DNA of 15,132 nt from the NCBI GenBank assembly GCA_003024985.2, contig PXIH01S0026097.1. One strand, given 5' to 3'. Position 1 is the first letter of the stretch. The number at the start of each line of letters is the position of its first letter. The DNA comes from Euperipatoides rowelli (lineage: Eukaryota > Onychophora > Udeonychophora > Euonychophora > Peripatopsidae). Positions 1-10,029 of this stretch are shown piece by piece. The notes under the pieces are model-generated. The model was given only the letters and a program-made list of their open reading frames with translations, did not search any database and was not told the origin of the DNA. The translations under genes and the position numbers were made by a program.

Positions 1-1082
1 TTGTAAAGGAAATGCTTAAAATCTATTTTTAAAAAATCTAATTTCAGAATTATTAGTAATATTATGCTATTGGTCAAACATTGTAAAAAATGAAAAAATT
101 CTAACATGAACCCCAGTCCATATATTAATATATTTACCACATTAAGGACATTTTTGTAGATTTGTATACCCCTGCTTATTATATTAATCTGCATTATTGA
201 AGCATGCCAGTATTTTTTTTTTAATGATTCATCATCCCTATTGTATGTATAAGCTAAAAACTGTTTTGTAAAAATGCTAGACAATAATTTATATACAGTA
301 TATGCAGTATATTTTTGAAGGGAATAGGAAATGGTCTATAGAAGGAAAAATTTAATGATACTCTGACCTGCCAATTAAGGAAACTGTTGATACAGATTGA
401 ATTGTTATATAACAGCTGATTCTCAAAGGTTTAAAAAAAAATGTAGCTGCAAACTGTTACCATAGCAACCAGTTTTCAAAAGTAGTCTTTTAATAAGTAG
501 ACAAGGCGTAATTTCAATACAAATGAATTTGAGATGCATCTTATTATAAATAAATTTAATACTTTAGCCTACAAATGGATGTAGGTCTCAATTACAGATT
601 TAAAACTTTGACTGGAAAGTAAAAAAAAAAAAAATTGTTAAAATACAAAAAAGGTGTAACATTGAATCAAATAATATCATAATCCCAAAAGGAAGGAATC
701 ATCTACTATTATGTTTGATAAGTTTTAACAAGTAGCCTACTTGTGAATAATACGTCCTGCTAGCTCAAAAATTACATAGTGTTTATATAAATATAAAATA
801 TATAGTTATCTTTATAATGCACAAATCTGTATATGTATATGAAGTATATAGTCTAAATATTGTGACAATCCTATGAAGATAGTAATGTCTGAACGGCTGC
901 CAGGTAACAAAGTCAAGAGGTATCCACACAAATATTAGAGGAAAAGAAAGACATGGCTGGGACTGAATTCAAAATGAATTATTCCAAGGCAATACTGTAT
1001 TACTGTTAATCGGTGACTTGTTGAAATTAAATAATATTTACAAATAAACTAAAAAGCCCTGTAACATCTAGTTGCTGTACTA
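1..1082. other. AT-rich non-coding sequence, no gene seen
   Basis: This stretch is AT-rich on both strands, with short poly-A and poly-T runs and scattered stops in every frame. No exon with paired splice sites and ATG2-like coding content was found. If the ATG2 reading is right, this is probably intron 5' of exon A. No repeat boundaries are clear. Confidence 0.5.
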
Positions 1083-1614
1083 TAAGAGCGGTCAAACTCT
1101 TGAGACTGGAAGTGGCCAGTGCCACTCCAAACAAGACAATAAAGCATGTGTGCATCTTATTTTATTACTAAGTATGTGCACACATGCAAAACAAACATCA
1201 TGAATAATTTAACATTGATTTGCATGTGTAAAGGAAGTTAATTGTTTCCGCATTAAGAAAGTAAACAATGTGAAACCATAAATCAGTTTTTTTCTTTCCA
1301 TGGTAAATCAATAAGCTAAATAAAATAAATAAATAATGATTGCATTCATTATAATGTTCATATAACAGTAAACTTGTACAAAACATGAAATCTTTATAAA
1401 ATAAATGTCAATTTGTGAAATAATTAACTTTATTTTATTTTTTAAGCAGAAAGTTATTTTTAATGTGAACAATGAGGAGTATGTCTATCAATTATGCACT
1501 TGAAATCAATTTCTATTTTGTATAAAGTAGTATGAAATTTTATTTATTAACGAGCCCGACAATATGCCACTTCCAGCCAGTTATAGCCCGCGAGCCACAA
1601 TTTGAACCTGGCTG
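1083..1614. mobile_element. Probable hAT-family non-autonomous element, decayed
   Basis: The left end near 1086-1120 (containing GCGGTCAAACTCTTGAGAC, then CTGGAAGTGGC) and the reverse complement of the right end near 1560-1614 (CAGCCAGGTTCAAA, then GTGGCTCGCGGGC, then CTGGAAGTGGC) are related inverted ends. The GGTCAAAC...GGCTCGCGGGC...GGAAGTGGC pattern is typical of the termini of many animal hAT elements. The roughly 530 bp between them have no transposase reading frame. I could not match an 8-bp target duplication at the edges (right flank GTTTAGAA), so the left boundary is approximate and the ends may be eroded. Confidence 0.5.
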
Positions 1615-2785
1615 GTTTAGAACACTATGTCTTTCTACTGATGACCGGCAAAATGATCTAGATTAAATGTTAAATTATTTTTAGGAACAGTTTCTTTTTA
1701 TTACACCTTTTGTTTAATTTACTTTGTTAAATATTTTGTTTCACTACTTCTGAAAAATTTGGTCTGAAACTTTCAATACCGTAACTTTATGCTGGGGGAG
1801 ACTTTTTTCCACTATATAAATCTGGCTTACAAACTGGCGATTAGATTACTAATTGCGCAAACTCCAAAAATGACTCTGAAAGTCTTAGTCATACATATTG
1901 GGGTATTTTTGAATCGTTTAAATACTATCTACAATGGTATGCTCTAAAGCCAGAGATAGGTAACAAGGCGATGTGTGCTCTTAGACCATATTTGATCCAC
2001 TGTCACATGATTTTGCGAATAGTTCTAAGCTAATATATCCATTGTAAATATTAATGTTTATAAATGACTATTATTTAAACATTTTCTTTATACTTTCTTA
2101 TGAATGAAATAATAATTCTGGAATGTTAATAGTATTTTATTTTGACTAGCCTATATGTTTAACTAATTTTATAAAGTTGTGAAGGTACTGTATAGCACAC
2201 GATTGATAGAGAAGCCTATTCATAATTTTATAAAAATAAAAATATTTTGCATATGAATTTCCTTTGAGTTTTTTTTTTAAATTTAGCTTTGTGGACTTGA
2301 AGATAGCCTGATCTATGAAGCTGTGTACAAGTTATCAGATCACTAAATGTTCTGAAGTCCAAATCCATTTTTAACCTATATTGACTTGCATTTGGTTAAA
2401 AAATACCCAAACAATTTTTAAATTGTCATATCTTCACGTGCAAGTTGTTCAAAGATTTCCCTTTCTTTATACCTCTCTAATGGACTCTTTCATGTACTCT
2501 GGCAAATTAACATCTTGATTCTGTCAGTTGTTCACAAGCAGTCAACATTTAAAGACAAAGTCGGTATTTTTACTTGTGCTAGTCTATATGTACCATTTTC
2601 AGCAAACTCGTATAGTGTTGTGTTGTGCAAGTTACAAACATTGAAACTAAGATTTGTTACATATTTGAATTTTAGCGAGGCTGAAGATTAAAGTATTTAG
2701 GCTTTTATAAATATAGTATAAAATACAAAATAAAATTAAAAATGAATGCAAAATTGAAAGAATAATAAAAACTAGTAATTCAGTG
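1615..2785. other. Non-coding AT-rich sequence
   Basis: No exon, RNA gene or bounded repeat could be supported here. There are short T-runs and a weak foldback with the inverted words TGGACTT (2292-2298) and AAGTCCA (2355-2361). It is probably intron sequence. Confidence 0.45.
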
Positions 2786-2804
2786 TTGGTCGAAATTCGA
2801 CCAA
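2786..2804. repeat. Perfect 19-nt palindrome
   Basis: The arms TTGGTCGAA and TTCGACCAA are exact reverse complements separated by one base. The next short tandem repeat begins nine bases later. No protein-binding role can be assigned. Confidence 0.8.
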
Positions 2805-2812
2805 TAAGAAAT

Positions 2813-2854
2813 TCCTTTGTAAAAAGCTGCCACTCCTTTGCAAAAAGCCGCCAC
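2813..2854. repeat. 21-bp tandem duplication (two copies)
   Basis: Copy one (2813-2833) and copy two (2834-2854) follow the pattern TCCTTTGyAAAAAGCyGCCAC and differ at only two positions, both C/T. On the minus strand this produces a seven-residue repeat in a short reading frame, which is probably not a gene. Confidence 0.8.
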
Positions 2855-3158
2855 AACGCTAAACAATGAATGTTTTAATTTTATATATAAATCTTAGCTC
2901 ATTGCACTCCCTCTCCATATAAACTTTAACTCTTCCAAATCTCACACACCTCCGTGCACCCAATATGCTTAAAAAGGGATCCAAAGTTTTCCCTTTACAT
3001 ATTAATATATAGATATATTTTTGTATTCTTTAATTTCACATTTTAAAAAATTTTTTTTTGTATTTTTATGTAAGAATTTTACCATATATATTAAAACTAA
3101 TTTAACTGTTAATTTACTTAAATATCACATTTAGGAGAACATTGGTCCAACACAAGTA
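2855..3158. other. AT-rich non-coding spacer
   Basis: No gene or bounded repeat is visible. The stretch between about 3000 and 3120 is very AT-rich and carries T-runs. The TA at 3157-3158 is the left target-site copy of the pogo-like element that follows. Confidence 0.5.
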
Positions 3159-3637
3159 CAGTAAAACCAGTCTTGAGAGACCACCCCTTCTGCCATGAAA
3201 TAGCGGTCTCTCAAAACAGGTGGTCTCTCAGAAGAAAACCTGTCTCGAAAGGCCACCCCTTCTGCTATAAAATAATGGTCTTTCGAAGGAGGTGGTTTCT
3301 AAAATAAACTTTGCCCTTTTTTCAACAAACAGTGCTCTCTCAAACATCGCAATACGATATTGAAATACAGTACAATGTTATATTTTTAGGCATTTACACA
3401 TTTGTTTAAATTTGCTTTTTTTAATTAATTTTGTCTGTGAATAAAAAAAAGGCAAACTTTCTACAACTCGTGGTCTTACAAAAAATACTGAATTCAATGC
3501 TTGGAATTTAAAAAGGCTGGCCACTGGTTACGTTAGAGAGGTGGTCTTTAATAAGAGGTCATTTGTGTGAAAAATTGATTGGTGCAAAGAAATTGTGGTC
3601 TTTAAAGGCAGGTGGTCTCAAATAGCAGGTTTTACTG
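3159..3637. mobile_element. Pogo/Tigger-like miniature inverted-repeat element (479 bp)
   Basis: The element starts CAGTAAAACCAGTCTTGAGA and ends with GGTGGTCTCAAATAGCAGG followed by TTTTACTG, so the termini are inverted copies (CAGTAAAACC and GGTTTTACTG). TA lies directly outside both ends (3157-3158 and 3638-3639), the target duplication expected of Tc1/mariner/pogo elements, and CAGTAAAACC resembles pogo/Tigger termini. The interior has many GGTGGTCT/AGACCACC words, including a 72-bp tandem duplication near the left end. No transposase frame is present, so it would have been mobilised by a related autonomous element. Confidence 0.88.
3170..3302. repeat. 72-bp tandem duplication inside the pogo-like element
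   Basis: The segment starting at 3170 (GTCTTGAGAGACCACCCCTT, then CTGC) recurs at 3242 (GTCTCGAAAGGCCACCCCTT, then CTGC), followed in both by an AT-rich spacer and a GGTCTYTC word. The two units have diverged by scattered substitutions. Duplicated subterminal words of this kind often act as transposase-binding sites, but that role is inferred here. Confidence 0.7.
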
Positions 3638-4006
3638 TACATGATTAGGTGTCGGGTAAAATATACTCAACGTGCGTCCATACGTTTTAAATCAGACTAG
3701 TTAATTAAAATTTTTTTTTGTCATTATTGTACACTTATCTGGATTTAAACTTGGTAATTCGAGAAGTATTAAAAATATATATTTCAAACCTTACTAACAT
3801 GCTGTCGGTATCTAATTATTCTCTAATGTATCATTTATTTGTTTAAATTTGAACAATTTTGCAATCTTGATCAATGTTTTAATAAGTTAGTCCTTTTTTT
3901 TACACAATGTTTTTGTATATTGATTTTAGAAATAATTATTGTACTTTAATTTTAGAATCAAGTTTTGATTTGTTGTTTTAGTCAACTAATTTTTTTTTCT
4001 TTCCAG

Positions 4007-4109
4007 TTATGAATCGAATTAAATGCACTTTTATGGATACAATCATCCGGTTTGAGTACGTACCTAAAGATAGCAGGCAAGGAATAGCAGTAGAAGCACA
4101 TGTCGATAA
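4007..4109 (+). CDS. ATG2: ATG2-like internal exon A (autophagy lipid-transfer protein)
   Basis: Internal coding exon of 103 nt. It follows a polypyrimidine tract ending TTTCTTTCCAG and is followed by the donor GTGAGT. The first two bases finish a codon begun in the previous exon, 33 full codons follow, and the last two bases (AA) start a codon completed at 12404. The frame has no stop and includes RIKCTFMDTIIRFEY and GIAVEAHVD. From my knowledge of the family, this matches the N-terminal region of ATG2, where an R-I-K-x-T-F-x-D-T segment is followed by an acidic loop and a G-x-A-x-E strand. ATG2 is a rod-shaped bridge protein of the VPS13/chorein superfamily that moves phospholipids from the ER to the growing phagophore with WIPI proteins and ATG9. 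The ATG at 4009 is internal, not the start codon. The previous exon was not found in the window. VPS13 is the main alternative but fits less well. Confidence 0.75.
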
Positions 4110-4559
4110 GTGAGTGTCAAGTAATCAAATAAAAGATATCAAAATGAAAATAAAGTGATGGGATTATAATACTCAGCCATGAGAAGGTTGTGAGAGAAGG
4201 GAAGGGAGGAATACCTGGTAGTCAGACTGTACTCCTATAGTGATCGGAGATTATTAAAATCCATGACAGAGCATTCACCAATTTTGCTGGATTCAGAGTA
4301 TACTCTGATGTACTCTGAGTGCTTAGAGTTTTTTTTTTAAAATGTACCCTATATAAACAGGTAGTAAAAATGACAGAGATAGAGAAAGACCTCTTGTTTT
4401 CATTTACAAAGCGCATGTGATCAAAGTCATCAATAGACTATTATTGTGACTACAACACAGCAGTGTTTTCAAAATAGCAGTCCCTAAGTTTACATTTAAA
4501 AACATTTTTTTCGAAGTTAATGCAAATTGGTAATATTATACTGTATAACTAGATAACCC

Positions 4560-4578
4560 GGCGCAGAACATCTGCGCC
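4560..4578. repeat. GC-rich perfect hairpin
   Basis: The arms GGCGCAGA and TCTGCGCC are exact reverse complements around a three-base loop (ACA). The flanks CTAGATAACCC and CTAG suggest it may be the end of a larger unidentified repeat. Its GC content stands out from the AT-rich surroundings. Confidence 0.75.
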
Positions 4579-4608
4579 CTAGAATGTTAAATGAAGACAT
4601 TTAATATT

Positions 4609-4692
4609 ACCCCTCCCCCCAACCGTTTTTTGGTCTACCCCCCTCCCCCCATTTTCACTTTTCCTTCTCCCTCCCCTGTTACCCCCCTCCAC
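4609..4692. repeat. C-rich pyrimidine tract
   Basis: Several runs of five to seven C separated by short T/A-containing spacers lie just after the GC-rich hairpin. On the minus strand these are G-runs able in principle to form a G-quadruplex, with an i-motif on the plus strand. It is strongly skewed compared with its neighbours. No gene is present. Confidence 0.7.
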
Positions 4693-4832
4693 CCATTGGT
4701 TTAAAAATGCCAAAATTCTAAAAGTTAAATCCCAATACTAATTTTAGCTCGAGTTTTTTTAATTTTAGTTAGAATTGTACTTAATAGATGGCGCTAGTCT
4801 TTCTAGCACTTATCAATGTACAGTACTGTACC

Positions 4833-5245
4833 CAGTGTTGCCAACTTTAGCGACAAGTCGTTAAATCTAGCGTATTTGGTCATTGTTCTGCGACAAAATT
4901 TTTATAAAAGCGACTAGCGGCTTTTTATAACGTTTTTTTTATGAAGTATATGACGACAAAAATATCGGATTTTTTATTTAAATTTTTTAAAATTACGTAT
5001 TATTTCTATCAAAATTTTATTAAAAGTATTATGTATTAACAAACTTTATCGACTTTTGGCTTTGTATTTAGAGACTTCCTAGCGACTTTTAGTTTTCAAT
5101 TGTATTTTTCTGTCATAATTTAAAAACATGGGAAGACTCATGGCCAAAACCATGAAAGATTTCATATATTAACTTTTTAGCGACTTCCTAGCGACTTTTG
5201 GTTTTGAATTTAGAGACTTTTGGGGAACAAGAGTTGGCAACACTG
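4833..5245. mobile_element. hAT-type miniature element (413 bp) with 8-bp target duplication
   Basis: The termini are inverted copies: CAGTGTTGCCAACTTTAGCG on the left and GAGTTGGCAACACTG on the right. The host sequence ACTGTACC is duplicated exactly at 4825-4832 and 5246-5253. An 8-bp duplication with CAGTGTTG-like ends is diagnostic of the hAT superfamily. The interior carries repeated AGCGACTT words, including two close copies of CTTCCTAGCGACTTTT (near 5083 and 5182), and no transposase frame. The exact target duplication suggests a fairly recent insertion. Confidence 0.92.
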
Positions 5246-5253
5246 ACTGTACC

Positions 5254-5739
5254 TAACTATTTTATAAATAATAGAGAATGTGTTGTTTCACATAATGTTT
5301 TTTTATTCAAATAAGTAATTATTTGTTTTAAATAAATTTGGATTAGGATAATTTAATTATTGCTGCAATTTTTCTGCTGGAGCTATTAAAGCGATGAACA
5401 GTATGTCTCGCGACAATACATTCTGCTGTTGGGAGTGAGAACTGAGAGCTAATATTGAATAGATGACCACTGATTTATTAAATAATTTTTAAATCATTTA
5501 TAGAGATAGGCTACTGTAGGTACAAGATGTGGTTTTTGTATTTTTAAAAATGTTTATGCATTGCAGGGTGTTCAATGACATTAGCTAGTTGTTTTTTTTC
5601 TTCAGACCCTTTTTTTCTTCCATACATCACAAAAAGGATTTGTTTCTAAGAACATTAAAATTGAGTTTCTACTTCCTATTTTAACTCGCTATTTTTTATA
5701 AGTGGATAATCATTAATTATTCTTTTAATAATTAAACAG
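5254..5739. other. Non-coding spacer between the hAT miniature element and the LINE relic
   Basis: AT-rich sequence with no supported gene. The part nearest 5740 may be badly decayed upstream LINE sequence, but I cannot read reverse-transcriptase motifs in it. Confidence 0.4.
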
Positions 5740-6164
5740 TATGGAGCTTCTCTACCCATATTAAGTCAAGCTTACTAAGTATTTATAAGACCTTTACTGG
5801 AATACTGTTGTCCCATTTTCTCTGCTGCTCTTACTGACAAACAAAAATGATAATCTGATATTGAATATAGGCTATACAAAAAAGAGTCATAAAAATCATA
5901 TTTGGTGGTTCTTACACTAACTATCAATTACATTTATCCTCTATAAATCTGGAATTGCTTAGTCAAAAACGATTATCTTTAATAAATAAATTTGCTCCTT
6001 AATTTTTTGACCAATACTCTCAATTTTATTTACCTACTAATTTGGCGACCTCTGGAGTAAATACTAGATCCTCATCAAAATTACATTTTCCATACATTAG
6101 AACCACAAGATATTTGAAATCACCAGTAATATCTACGCTTAAAATGTTTGATGATAATGTTTAA
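5740..6164 (+). pseudogene. Non-LTR retrotransposon (LINE) reverse-transcriptase C-terminal relic
   Basis: Two plus-strand frames together give the C-terminal end of a LINE ORF2. The first frame (from 5740) reads LSQAY, a stop, then VFIRPLLEYCCPIFSAALT, and hits stops near 5848-5853. The second frame (from 5874) reads IQKRVIKIIFGGSYTNYQL, then SQKRLSLINKFAP, a stop at about 5999, and TRSSSKLHFPYIRTTRYL near the end, with a terminal stop at 6162-6164. The order RPLLEYC...W/F-S...IQKR...F-G...RR/KRL...KF...RTxRY is the characteristic end of CR1/jockey-like reverse transcriptases. At least one frameshift and several stops show it is dead. Sequence upstream of the fingers and palm is missing, consistent with 5' truncation at insertion. 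Confidence 0.85.
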
Positions 6165-6370
6165 ATTTTTAGGTTTAATTTTTAAATTATTATTCCTTTT
6201 TCTTTTTATGTAATCTATTTAAATGTGTAAAAAGGTCTACATCCTTTTCTATAGGGCTAGAATCTTTATCGCTCTCTAGCAACTGTTATTAATGTTTGAC
6301 ATATTTTGTATAACTTATACAGTATAGCCTACTTAATAAACTTACTTAATTAATAATAATTAACTAATGT
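6165..6370 (+). mobile_element. Probable 3' untranslated tail of the LINE relic
   Basis: The sequence directly after the terminal stop continues without a break and ends in TTAATAAACTTACTTAATTA and a short TAAT-rich simple tail near 6335-6366. LINE 3' ends of this kind often finish in a simple repeat. The 3' boundary and any target duplication are not resolved. Confidence 0.4.
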
Positions 6371-7858
6371 CAATGCTTGTATTTGAACCCAGAAAAGTTC
6401 ATTTTCTTTATTACTGTACATTGAAATTTTTAGCGCAAGTGAATTTTATCCAACCCTCATTTGTATGACATCTTGTTGGTAGGTATTTCTTCTTTTTCCA
6501 CACTCTGAAAAAATGCCCTTGAGTAATAAAGACTGATAAACGGCAAAGATAAAATGGACTGTTCAGTGTCCAATCTAAATCTGGGAAATATTTATTTCCG
6601 TATTTGATTGAGGAATCAAAAATTAAAAGAAATTTAATTTTTCCGCACTTTGAAAAGTTTAGGTACTAATTAGTAAGGACCATGAGAACAATTTCCATTT
6701 GATGATCAAATCTCTTTTATTGATTTTTTTTCTTCTGAATTTCTGATAAAAAATATGTATATTTCTTCCATTTTTTTTGCTGATTTAGTTAATTATGTAT
6801 TTTTTAGTGAGCCAAACGAAAAGTAAATCAAAACTTCAAATTAAACTTATTTTTTCATATAAACTAAAACTGGAATCGGTTGGAGGGAGTGGGGGTATAT
6901 AAATAAAAACTAACTTTCACCAGAAATTTTTTTTTTATTTTCAATTTTTTCTCAAATTTTTATTATAAAATTACCGTACCTTAAAATGAGGAAATCTAGG
7001 TGAAATTTTACAGTAAATTTTTCTTGCATAATTTAATCATAACTTACTGGGGTGTAAATTAACTTATTATATGTAAACAAATTGAAAATGATTACCCATA
7101 TTCGATAATAGTGAGTAAACTTTGTGTAATTTTTAAAGGAAAAAGCGAGGGTTACCAAATTCTAAGGATCAAAAAAGACAACACCTTTTAAAAGGATGAG
7201 GGGGGTGGTTACAGGTGTCACTCCTAGCAGGCTCAAGAAAATGAGAATCCGACAGTTGGGGTGATAGAGTATAAGCAGGTTAAAATTATAATAAAGGTTT
7301 TCAGGTACAAGGCAATGTTTAGGGGATGTCCACTCTCATCTCATGGAGTCAGGTGAAAGAGCCCTTATGGGGAGTTAGGGGACCGATAAATATGTCTTTG
7401 AGATGAATTTGTGCATTGTTAGTGTAAAATTTCTATTATTCCAAGCCTAAATTCCACACAAATATTTTGGTCATTCCGGCTCACTTTCATTCATGTTTGT
7501 ATCAACTATTCTTAATAAATTTCAGGATTTCATTTATAAGCTATATTGATCTTATGTTAAAGTTAAAGATCATGAAAATATTTTAAATAGAAATTGTTTG
7601 TTTGCATTTTTATTAATTTCCTAATAAATTTTCCAAGTAATTAGACTGGGCAAAGAGAATCAGAAAAATGACACTCAACCAATAGCAGTTTATTTTATCT
7701 GCAGATCAATTACTTTTATTGAAATAACTACAATCTCAGAAATAAAATTATTGTTTTTTTAATTGTTAACTAGTTTGATTTAAGGCTTATAAAATACTGA
7801 AACTCATTGAATATAAACATGAACATCAATCTTTATTTTTATTTACTATAAAATGTCA
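6371..7858. other. Non-coding intron sequence
   Basis: No exon, RNA gene or bounded element is supported. There are poly-T runs (for example near 6926-6938) and short G-rich patches near 6883-6895 and 7198-7209. Reading frames are short and broken by stops. Confidence 0.45.
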
Positions 7859-8319
7859 GTCATAAACAGTGTTGAGAAAAGTACTGGAAAAATGTAATTG
7901 GGCTCAATTACAATTACTTTACCTTTTTTATAACTGATTACAAGTTAAAATTACTTTTTAGAAAAGTAATCAGGTAAATTACAAATAGATTACAATTACT
8001 TTTCGCAATTTTAAAAATTACAATTACTTTTGATGATGATGGCAAAACTGCAAATCATCTTCACCCCCCACCTTATGTTTTTGGAAATCTTTTTTTAAAA
8101 TATGTTTCACCACTGAGAGTGAAACATACAGTATATATATTTGATACTCCTCCTTTCTTGTTCGTATTCTGGTTATGATAATTCTTGCAGTTTGGTTTTC
8201 CTTAAGGTCGAGGAGCTATTACCATCTCCGGTATTCCATTTTTAAGACCTAAATATCCTGGGTTTCGTTTCTTAATCTGTAAAATGGCATTTAACAACCT
8301 TTTTTTTACAGTGAAAACC

Positions 8320-8416
8320 CATGGAGTACTTAGACATGGAAAAAATGGACAGATACTGTGCCCCCCTGAGATTGAACCATGTCCCCAATGAACATGTCTA
8401 AGTACGCAGTGGCCAT
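8320..8416. repeat. Foldback structure inside the hAT element
   Basis: GTACTTAGACATG (8326-8338) and CATGTCTAAGTAC (8393-8405) are perfect 13-bp inverted arms around a 54-nt loop, with a further CATGG/CCATG pair just outside. The minus strand of the loop contains GGTTCAATCTC, which resembles a pol III B box. This could be a nested small element or a SINE fragment. The segment is more GC-rich than the rest of the transposon. Confidence 0.6.
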
Positions 8417-8542
8417 GATCGTGATCGCACGTCAACCTCGTTTTGACATTTTTTATAAATCTTATTTTATTATAAAAGAAATTTGTTGACTAGTAAAATA
8501 TTATGTGTTTGTAATTTTTTGTGTAAAAAATTAAATTTTTTT

Positions 8543-8919
8543 TCACAATAGTCTCAATTTCTTCACATGACCTCCGGATATTACTTGATTATCCCTAAAA
8601 TGTTTGCCTGGTTGTTGCAGAAACCCTTTGCAAATTTCTTCATAAAAAAAAATAGTAGTGACATTTTTTCGGACTGAACACAGATTATTGTAAAATTTTT
8701 CAGAATTAGCATTGTAGTAAGTGTAGAAATAATTGTTTTCCACTGTTTGACAACATCCAAATGAGTTATATGAAATAAATTCATTGGGCTAATGACACCC
8801 ACTTTATATTTATTAAAGATAATATGTAACTGATTTAGTTTAGTAGCAACCCTCTCATAAGGTGCAGCATAGCAATGAATCATATTAGTTTTATGGGCAG
8901 TGCATACAGTACATCTCAT
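8543..8919 (-). other. Two overlapping unrecognised minus-strand reading frames in the hAT interior
   Basis: A 112-codon frame (8581-8919) beginning MRCTVCTAHKTNMIHCYAA and a 66-codon frame (8543-8743) overlap in different phases. They are the longest frames inside the element, so they could be remnants of a transposase split by a frameshift. I recognise no hAT motif in either, and composition alone could explain them. I do not call them genes. Confidence 0.25.
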
Positions 8920-9528
8920 TTGTTATGCCACTTCACTGCCATAAGTTGCTGATGACAACTAAAACTTTATTCACTTTTATTTAAGTCTTGGAAAAATATT
9001 ATCCAAGCATGTGTTCACAAGCTTGGATAATCTAGCATGTGACTGCATAACAATTAACAGTCCCATTAGTTTAATTTTATAATGTCAAGTGTAAAACTGA
9101 TTCATATAATCTTTATTTTAAAATTAAATAAGTATCTATGGCCCAGCACATATTTACAATATCTTTAATAGCAATATTAAAAAGATTGTCATTATCAGAA
9201 AGTATGTGAATTGAAGGTCTTTTAAAGCAGTTTGATAACTTCAATTTATATAGTATTTTCAATTTTAATGTCATTTTCATTAGCAGGAAGAGGATTAATC
9301 GATACACTATATTGTATATTTAAAACTTTTCACAATATCCAAGTTAGCTTCACACACCATTTATAACTTTATCAGATATTTATGAGCTTTGAATATTCAC
9401 TATTAAAAATGCTGATTTATTTTTATACTATTTATAATAAAATTTACTAACTTGTAAACAAGGAGGACATTCTTGTTAAAGTAGAGAAGAAAATTAAAAG
9501 GAGCTCTTTTTTTAATATCTTTCAAAGG

Positions 9529-9863
9529 AAAATATCAATTATAATAATAAAACTTGATAAATTTCTAAATTAAAAAGTAAACAATGAAATACTTAGTGTT
9601 TAAACTTCAAGTGATTTATGCATTTTTCTTTTTTTTTCTTTATAAATTTCAAGTTTATTAGAACGTTAAAAATTCTTGTGAAAATTACTTTTACACTGAA
9701 AATTTAAAAGTCATTTTGTTGACTTTTAGGATTAGAATTACTATTTTCAGGATCTTCAACCAAAGGATGCTTTTCGATTTGTAAATAAGATAAAATATCA
9801 ATTATAATAAAAATTGATTAAAAAGTCTAAAAATTGTAAAAGCATGAATTAAATTTCAAGGTT
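9529..9863. repeat. Diverged direct duplication (offset about 263 bp)
   Basis: AAAATATCAATTATAATAA occurs at 9529 and again at 9792, and the following bases (TTGATaAA..., then A/T-rich sequence leading to a TTCAAG word) remain loosely similar. This suggests an old tandem duplication within the hAT element, though low complexity reduces certainty. Confidence 0.45.
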
Positions 9864-9992
9864 GTAAATCTATACAAATTGTGTGTGTGTGGACTTTAAA
9901 GTGTTAGTATTAATAGCAAGCAATGAACAGATTCAGCTGAGTGATGTCAATACAATGCTTGAATATTCCAGAATTTTTAAATCTGCTTGTGC

Positions 9993-10029
9993 AAAAAAAA
10001 AAAAAAAAAAAAACTGTGAGAAAAAAAAA
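9993..10029. repeat. Poly-A run and short satellite A-run
   Basis: A run of 21 A (9993-10013) is followed by CTGTGAG and a run of nine A. It lies just inside the right subterminal region of the hAT element. It could be the tail of a small retroposed insert or simple slippage. Confidence 0.7.

Noticed and set aside
2292-2361. Foldback between TGGACTT and AAGTCCA
   Set aside because: Only seven bases pair perfectly. This is expected by chance at this scale.
8202-8435. 77-codon His-rich minus-strand frame
   Set aside because: It runs through the foldback repeat and its residues reflect that repeat.
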